Of a DNA stretch of 64,000 nucleotides, positions 57,302 to 64,000 are shown one piece after another. The notes under the pieces were generated by a model that was given only the letters and a program-made list of their open reading frames with translations, was not told the DNA's origin and searched no databases. The position numbers and the translations under genes were made by a program. The DNA is from Caprimulgus europaeus (Eukaryota; Chordata; Aves; Caprimulgiformes; Caprimulgidae), in contig OU015525.1 in NCBI GenBank assembly GCA_907165065.1, positions 45,118,037 to 45,182,036 on the forward strand. The letters run 5' to 3'. How positions within the stretch are numbered: position 1 is the stretch's first letter; every line of letters begins with the position of its first letter.

Positions 57302-57391
57302 CAGAATTTAGTTCTTTCACCAAAGAGGACATGGTATTGGTGATCGAATCTGCTGCCACCAACAAATCATTTCTTAAGTTTCGTCTTGCAC
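57302..57391 (-). CDS. DTNA: alpha-dystrobrevin exon ([19 protein letters not shown] region)
   Basis: This 90-nt exon runs from acceptor TTGCTTCAG|GTGCAAGA to donor AATTCTG|GTGAGT. It contributes two bases to a serine codon, then encodes [18 protein letters not shown] and [11 protein letters not shown], with a final G completing the next glutamate. The same block is conserved in both dystrobrevin paralogues. Alpha is favoured over beta (DTNB) by VKELNS rather than VKELHS and by the downstream tail. The exon length is a multiple of three, so skipping it would keep the frame. The phase is 1 in and 1 out. Confidence 0.97.
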
Positions 57392-57925
57392 CTGAAGCAA
57401 GAGACAGACAAAACACAGTGTTACTATTCTTCACATATGTTTTCCTGTTGAAAGCAATTTTAACCCTGCTGAAAGCTGCCATTGTGATAATTCAGAGTAT
57501 CAAAGTCTTTATGAGGGGCACGTGCACAAGAATTCTCTGCAGAATGGCCTCATTTACTTATGCTGTATGCAAGAGCAGAAGCCTACTCTCATGCTTCATT
57601 TAATCACAATGCCAGATATGTGGAGATTATTCATTGCCATCAAGCGTGCATTTGTGTGGTGACACCAGCAGACCAGGTCTGGAAGATTAAATCCAGCATG
57701 AACTCATTTAAAATGTCTGTGGGGGAGGAGGGAAGAAATGAAGTGTTTTCTCCAAGTTCCCACAGCTCTGTTTAATGACACCATTATTACCAGGTATTTG
57801 CCAGATGATTATGGCAAATATTGAAGAAACATACTTGACTTCATCAAGACTGATATTGATTTTTCTTCTCCTCTCCCTCTCAGCCTTCCCTGTAGCTCAA
57901 GGACTTTCTTGTATATTTCATAATT

Positions 57926-57963
57926 TACTTTCTCTCTCCCTCTCTCTCTCTTTTTTTTTTTTT
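57926..57963 (+). repeat. CT repeat followed by poly-T
   Basis: Imperfect (CT)n of about 25 bp followed by 13 T. On the DTNA strand it reads poly-A then GA units, so it does not serve as a polypyrimidine tract for that gene. Confidence 0.9.
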
Positions 57964-58592
57964 AATAAAGGAAGCACGATTGCTCTCTAAACAGCCCCAG
58001 GCTGCTTTTAAACTCTTTCTAATAATGGATCTAGAAGTGCTTCCCTGCTGAACCTGGCAATATTCCCTTAATCGTCAATCATGAAAGATTTTTGTGAGCT
58101 GCATGAAGTACTCCTTCCCTAGGAGCAGGCTGTGGGTACCACGTGCTTAACTCCCCCAGATCCCAAACATAGCTCCTATTGTAGCTAAATAATCAATATA
58201 TCCCACAGAATCTCCAATTTTCCAGACAGAATTATTCACAGGAATTGGCAGTATTTGACTACTGTAGATTCTTTAAAACTGGCTGAATGTAAAACAATAC
58301 ATTTTAAAAAATTCTCCAAATCCTAAAGAGGTTTTTTTTTTTAATATATCTATTAGCAAATGGTTACTGGAATGTAAATTAAAATAGTTAATCTCTCTCT
58401 TATATATAGACAAACACTCTGTCTCTAAAGGCTTCTCAATTTTGTATCTCTGAACTATTGCAAACACTATGAAAAAGGAAAAAAACCCACAAGACAAACA
58501 GTGCTTTAACGATGGCTTGTCTGCACTGGCTATAAATAGGCAGATCTTTGTTGGTGCAGCACAGAATGGAGCCGCAATCTCTCAGCCTACCG

Positions 58593-58605
58593 CCCCCCCC
58601 CCCCC
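58593..58605 (+). repeat. poly-C run of 13
   Basis: Thirteen consecutive C bases in the DTNA intron, poly-G in the pre-mRNA. No other structure surrounds it. Confidence 0.9.
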
Positions 58606-59469
58606 ACTCACAAAGTTGTATGTCAAGATGTGACAGAACAGTTGGCTTCAAGTTCTTTGGGTTTGACCTTCCCATCTACGGAATATGGCAAATAATGAGA
58701 TAAAAGTAGATATTAATCAGATAAAGCAGTTTTAAAATGTGATTGCTTACCTTTTTATATTGCTTTTTCTCTTGGACAAAATATATTTATTTACTTAAAA
58801 AGCATTTGCCTGAGGCAGCTTTAGTATTATTTATGGATATTTTATAGTAGCCATTACATTATTTCTCTTACTCTTAGCTCTGGAAGAAACTGTCCTATAA
58901 CAGCACAGGGCTTAGTGTTTCATATTTTTTACTGTCTCAATTTTTTTCACAGCACAAAGAAGAAAAATATATTTTGCCTGTTTCTTTTGCCACAGAAAAT
59001 GAGATATCCAGCAACCTGGTATGTTTGGACTAGGAATTATGCCTTGGTAAAACACGTTCAATACATGAACTGACTAACACTTTGGTAGAAAATTCTTGAT
59101 TGCATTATAGATTCAACCTTGTTGCAAGAGAGACAGACACAATTGCCATGAAAGTCAAGGGCAAAGGTGTATGAAACACACTTCCACTGTAGCAGAGGAA
59201 GTCCAGAGCTGCCCTTACATTTGATTTATACTAGTGATATGGGGCAAACATTTATTCAAATAAAAGAATTACAGTGATGCAAATATTTTAGAAGAGAGCA
59301 GATTTGAAAAAGAAATAGTATTTCTTCATTCAGATCACACAAGCTATTCACTTTCTTTAGTACTCAGCATAACCACTTAATCTGTGGCCTTAGAAATTCA
59401 AAACAGTTCATTTTTACTTGAGAAGAAAGTGGAAAAAGGAATGAGAAACATGGTGCAATCTATGGCAGT

Positions 59470-59795
59470 TTTCTGGAAATGCAAGGAAGGTCACCTAGAC
59501 TTCCAGGCTCGATTCCTGTCTAGTGTAGCCAGACCCCTTCCCAGAGGCCCAAAGGAAAAGCATAAGGGACAACAGTCACAAAGTGCACCAAGGGACATTC
59601 CAATTGGACAGAAGGACAAAAAACTCACAAAGCAAGCATGGTCAAACACTGGAACAGAGGCTGTGGAAAACACATGCCAGAACTCAACTGGTTCTGAATG
59701 ATCTGATCTCACTTTGAAGCTGGCTTTCTTAGAGCAGGAGGACATGGTGACATAGAGCCATTTCCACCTGAACTAATTCTATGATTGTATCATCT
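59470..59795 (+). mobile_element. old CR1 LINE fragment
   Basis: A decayed CR1 3' end recognised by AACACTGGAACAGAGGCTGT near 59645, the GATCTGATCTCACTTTGAAG block near 59701 with GAGCAGGAGGACATGG after it, and the terminal AATTCTATGATTGTATCATC near 59776. It is inserted antisense to DTNA within an intron. The left boundary is uncertain. The 105-codon plus frame across it is not a gene. Confidence 0.82.
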
Positions 59796-60155
59796 ATTCT
59801 CAGTCTTTATTTAAAACCAAACACACAGACAAAGCCTTGCTGAAGTCAGTACCAATTCTTCTTCTGGTTAACAGAGCGGTTTGACCATCTTGCATCAAAA
59901 CTCCCTCTTACTGCAAAATCCACTGGTTGGCATCATTGTCCAGTTTCTGCTTACCCGCTCGCTCTGAGAGCGAAGTCTGATGGCAGACAAAGTTGATTTT
60001 CAAAGGCAAAACACCATTGCTGCAGGTTTGTTTGTTTTGTTTCGTTTCATTGCATGCATCTCAGAAACTCAAGTTCATGTAGTCATTAACGACAAGAAGT
60101 AACAATTCATCAAACAGTCTCCAAGTACCTCAGACAAGCTACTAATGAGACTTAC

Positions 60156-60315
60156 TTTGTGCAAAGGCTTCCTGCACATCTCCACCCACCCCGGTCAGAG
60201 AGTCCTGAGGTGCGTGGGTTGGGGTGGAGCAGGCAGAGGCAGACCTGATGGGCATTGGAATTGGTCGACTGATAGTGTGGCTGGGTGAGGAACGCGGGGA
60301 GCCCGTCCCTTGGGT
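60156..60315 (-). CDS. DTNA: alpha-dystrobrevin exon, Ser/Pro-rich linker
   Basis: This 160-nt exon runs from acceptor TTTTGCAG|ACCCAAGG to donor GCACAAA|GTAAGT. It encodes [36 protein letters not shown] and [17 protein letters not shown] in phase 0, ending with one base of the next serine codon. This is the Ser/Pro/Thr-rich linker that follows the coiled coils of mammalian DTNA, nearly identical to it. Alpha-dystrobrevin is a cytoplasmic scaffold of the dystrophin glycoprotein complex that binds dystrophin and syntrophins through regions encoded upstream, outside this window. As the first exon seen here, it makes the gene partial at its 5' side. Confidence 0.97.
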
Positions 60316-63300
60316 CTGCAAAACAATCACAAGAGGTTAAACAGGTCTTTGCAAGAGCCTTTGTCTGCTGTCCTTGTCACCCATCCTTCATCTTAAAGGC
60401 ATCATGCTGTTTGTAGATCAGTTGGGTAATGTTAATTTTGCTAAAATAAATAACCTGAAGTCAGTTGTTAGTGGACAGCAAGGCTTCTGTGTAGAAAAAC
60501 AGTAAGTAGGAAAATATGAGTCAATATCTGACTTCCTTTAGGCATGAGAAAATGTCAGGCAGCTAACTGAAAAAAAATTTCAAGTTCACAAGCACCAAAG
60601 TATAGACCTTCTGTGTGCCCTCTTCCCTCTCTCACTCCCTCAGTTCACATGCATGTTTGATAAAACATAGCCCATTCAGGCTGTGAGAAGGGGAGAGATG
60701 CTGACACTGACGTGACTTTCAGCCTTTTCATCAGAGCGCAGCCCTGAGCGCCGACCACAGCCCTGCCCTCCACCTCCCTGCAGAAGTTCACGGTACGTGC
60801 AACCTCTCAGTCACACAAAGTCTGACACTCACAATAAATAATATAGCTTTATGCTTTTTATTTGGAGCTACAGAACTATTTTAAGCCACTATTAAATCAT
60901 ACACTGTTAAATTGTTCGCTCTACAGGATATACTCAGGCACTCCCAAAACACCGTGGGGATAGGGCAATATAAATTCCTGCTATGCGTTCAGCTGCTGGA
61001 AGTGAAAATGTTTTAACACCAGTCATATAAAATATCATGCTGTTAGCACCTCACAGTTAGTATCACTTAGCTGAAATTCAAGCAGACTTTACAAAATAGC
61101 CATTTTTAGAAATGCAGCTGGGTGAGTGACACCAAGAGACACAGTGCCTTTTCCTCCACTCTTGCAAAGCCCCCAGGAACGTGTATCCATGTAAGAAAAA
61201 CCAAATGCTAGAGCCCACACCAAACTGCACACAGCTTTTGTGTTTGGTAGATGCCAAGGATGGCTTGGTGGCTTGAGTGCTGTTAAAGGGAAACTACAAC
61301 ACATGTGCCTAGCTGCTTACAGTGAAAAGTAACCTGAGGACTGGCATTTCCCTCACCCCGGCTTTATTTTGAGAATTCAGGAGGATTTCTTAACTCTCCC
61401 CACAGCATTATTTTTAGTCTGGTAGTGGTGGCCACAGCAGCCCTGATATGGTTTGGTAAATACATCCTAAAAAAGACAATAGTGGCCCATTGCAGGAGGA
61501 GTGCAGCACTGCCCTTGAGATTTTTATAAATTCCTGCCATGGACCATAAATAATATATCAGAATACTAAGCTATTTGTTCTCTTTTCCTATCACCCCTTT
61601 CTAAGAGACATTATCACCACAGAGACATCAAGGGCAAATTAGGTTTATGAGGAATAAGCACATTACTGATGGGAGAACAGAGGATTTAATACTTATAATT
61701 TCTTTAATGATTGGTTTTAGAACATTTAAATGATGGATGAAAGGGAAGTTGAATATATAAAGGCCAGATGCTCTCCTGTTTCTGGAATCGTCTGTACCCA
61801 CTGCAGTGGAAATACTGATCTCTAGTCCTCCAGAGGCAGGGCACAGAGCAATCCGGAGATGCTCCAAGGTCCTTGGAGGCTGCACCCCCTGCACATCAGG
61901 CAGGGGACTGGGACTCTACAGCTATGTCCTTTCATTCCCTGACGGGGCATGTTTCATCCTCTGTGAAACAAATTTGTGAAGGAATTTGTTTCCCATCTCC
62001 CTCTTTTGCTTGTCCTTTTTCTTCAGCTCCCTCTTTTGCTTGTCCTTTTTCTTCAGCTCCCCTTTGCCGCTGATCTCAGTTCTGGGGAACACCAACAACA
62101 GTGGGAACTTCAGAGAAGATGAGATAAAAATGGACAAAATTTGCTTCCTATAGTCAAGTCACATTTAAGGAATGAACCTCAGAATAGGCATTTTATTTAC
62201 TAAAAATAACAGATGCCTGCCAGTACTTCTTCACAGGAATTTTCCCACAAGAGAAATGTAAAAGCTGCTGCACACCAGTGCTTACCCTTGTGTCTGCAGC
62301 TATGACTGAGATCTTGTGTTTATGATAAACAGTGCTCTCCTATCTGTAGCTTTCAGTGTTGGAACGAACTGTTTGTGAAGCACAGGGAGATGAAGCATTT
62401 GGAGTCCCCTGTCCAGTAAAAACTCTTCAATTTTTATACTATTTGGGCAGTAACAGACAGAACTGATGAACAGCCATTTGAAAGAGGAGGATATTAGGGA
62501 ATGCCTGATTTCAGAGAACTGAACACTTTAATTATATTTTCTTCATCTAGATCTACCTCAGGCCAAGTTTGGGGCAATGGAGTGCTATTAGGATGGGATT
62601 CCTGCTTAGTGGCTGTCAGGAGAAACGTGGTTTTGACAAACTAGAGCTAATGGTCTGAAACCTGCTAAGATAGTCAGTAATGACTTCTTGGTAATCTCAG
62701 CAGAGAAATCAAGCACTGAATTGCTCCCAAACCTCATCCCCCCATCAACTGAGGACTACGGCATACTGAAAGGGGAGCTACCACAGCCACCACGGATATG
62801 GATACGTCGACAGCTTCGGCTTTTATGTTGTACTTGGTTGCAGCTATCCATGTTCTTGTACCTCTGAGGAAAACTTCCATGTATTTCATATAATTCACCA
62901 TCCCTAGTCAACGTGCTAAGGATTTTAAATTAACCCTTGCCAGGCAGGGAAAGATTTCCCACTATCAAGTGTCATGCATGCTTAGGATAAAATGCTTGAA
63001 ATGAAAACTGGCTTTACAGGCGCTTTAGCCCATTGCTCCCTCTGCCGGAGCTGAACTGGGATGACATATGGGGAAAGCGCATCTCACAGCCTCATCAAAT
63101 GACACCGATGTGAAGAACTCATTATCCTTTCTCAACGAAGGACAGTAGAGAAATAGAAAGTTCATAAGCATTAGATGAATTGCCAGGCTTCTCATTCCAA
63201 TTGAATTCCTCCAGAAATTAATTTAATCTTGTTTCTCTCAGATCATGAAGTGGCACAGTGTAATGGGGATCATTTTATAGAAATTATGAGAGTAATTCCT

Positions 63301-64000
63301 TAGCATCATCACCTGGTATCAGTCAGGCTATTATTCTTGGAAGAAAAAAAAAATCATATCTCATAATAGCCTGAAAATTTGCTTTCACTTACACTGTCCA
63401 GTGAACATCTTATATGGTAGCAAAACTCCTGTCATGTTGGAAACTTCTCGTTTGTGAATGGAGGATCTTTTAATACTGTTATGCAGAATCAAAAAGATGG
63501 GCCTTACATGGAGGTGATGTTTGGTCAGATATATTTTTTGGTGCAACAGATTGATGCTCTACAAAAATTAGCCAAAACGTTAGTTTTCTGAATGTGAGCA
63601 TTACCTACCAACTCCCCATGCTCTACCATGGACAGAACACATCAGACTTGTGATTGTGCTTATGCTGATGGAAGTAAGAAGTGTGTTTTGTTAAAATGAA
63701 ATATTTTTTATTGGACTCATAAATCAGACCACTGTCTGAAAAGTGCTTTTTTTTAGCCTAGTATCTTGCCAAGATCCATTTCCACACTAAAAAGCTCCAA
63801 AACAATTAAATCTTGTAAAATTTACCATTAGTAATATAAATACTTGCCCTTTTTGATCTAGGTTGCAGAAGCCATTTAGAAATTACATTATTTTCCTGAA
63901 AACTCACAGGACTGTTAGCATCAGTGCCAACTTTAAAAGATGTGCACACAATGCCCTGACTTCTTCTGGATAAAGTGTGATTTCAAACTCATTGTCCTGG
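60316..64000 (-). other. DTNA: DTNA intron, continuing past the window edge
   Basis: No exon for the dystrobrevin coiled coils, ZZ zinc finger or EF-hand-like region is recognisable in these 3.7 kb. I also looked for, and did not find, the short alternative terminal exon of the smaller mammalian isoform. A 30-bp tandem duplication (62001-62060) is the only distinct structure. Open frames at 61089-61304, 61628-61894 and 61922-62137 are chance. Confidence 0.7.
62001..62060 (+). repeat. perfect 30-bp tandem duplication
   Basis: Two identical 30-bp units (62001-62030 and 62031-62060), each made of CTCTTTTGCTTGTCC followed by TTTTTCTTCAGCTCC. Each unit reads on the plus strand like a polypyrimidine tract with CAG, a 3' splice-site look-alike antisense to DTNA. 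Confidence 0.95.

Larger units (their letters stand above)
57392..60155 (-). other. DTNA: DTNA intron, 2.8 kb
   Basis: Donor CACAAA|GTAAGT (60155-60154) and acceptor TTCAG (57393-57392) on the minus strand. It contains a CT/T simple repeat, a 13-base poly-C run and an old CR1 fragment. No extra coding exon is recognised. Confidence 0.85.

Noticed and set aside
1-64000. CRISPR arrays, operons, prophage or insertion sequences
   Set aside because: No regularly spaced repeats, ribosome-binding-site-led gene clusters or bacterial transposases are present. All evidence points to vertebrate nuclear DNA.

Overview
The window is nuclear DNA of a bird. The evidence is a set of CR1 LINE 3' ends (plus-strand copies ending in the ATTCTATG-type tail, together with older, decayed copies), one avian class-II (ERVK-like) LTR with a lysine-tRNA-type primer binding site, large introns with GT/AG borders, a vertebrate tRNA-Asn gene, and a CpG island beside AT-rich intergenic DNA. 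Nothing bacterial, phage or CRISPR-like is present. Nearly all longer open frames are chance frames.

The only protein-coding gene I can support is the 3' part of DTNA (alpha-dystrobrevin), on the minus strand from the right edge down to about 42.3 kb. Five coding exons join with consistent GT/AG sites and phases: 60315-60156, 57391-57302, 56749-56581, 55836-55704 and 45838-45683. They total 708 nt, or 235 residues plus stop. They encode the tail specific to the long dystrobrevin isoform, which carries the tyrosine phosphorylation sites. The zinc-binding and coiled-coil exons must lie beyond base 64000. The last exon encodes a 51-residue acidic C-terminus that differs from the short ending I know for the mammalian long isoform. 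Reading through the preceding donor gives a different 13-residue ending. A long AT-rich 3' UTR (about 45.68 down to 42.3 kb) follows, with two plausible poly(A) sites and four Pumilio-type motifs.

Left of DTNA lies about 31 kb of intergenic DNA with CR1 copies at 37.0-37.8 kb and 21.1-21.5 kb and the ERVK-like LTR with a leader remnant at 30.0-30.7 kb. A CpG island at 10.0-11.2 kb is interrupted by a polypyrimidine tract of about 280 bp and carries a good minus-strand 5' splice site. In other vertebrates MAPRE2 follows DTNA in the same orientation, so the island is a reasonable candidate for the MAPRE2 5' end. No MAPRE2 coding sequence is visible. From 10 kb to the left edge there is another CR1 copy (5.5 kb) and a tRNA-Asn(GTT) gene (3.34 kb) in a small GC-rich patch.

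The observations most worth following are the alternative DTNA C-terminus with its repeated Tyr/acidic motif, a possible 144-nt exon in the last DTNA intron (51.6 kb), a perfect 21-bp inverted repeat at 17.7 kb, and the CpG island with its embedded polypyrimidine tract. I found no evidence of a new multi-gene system.
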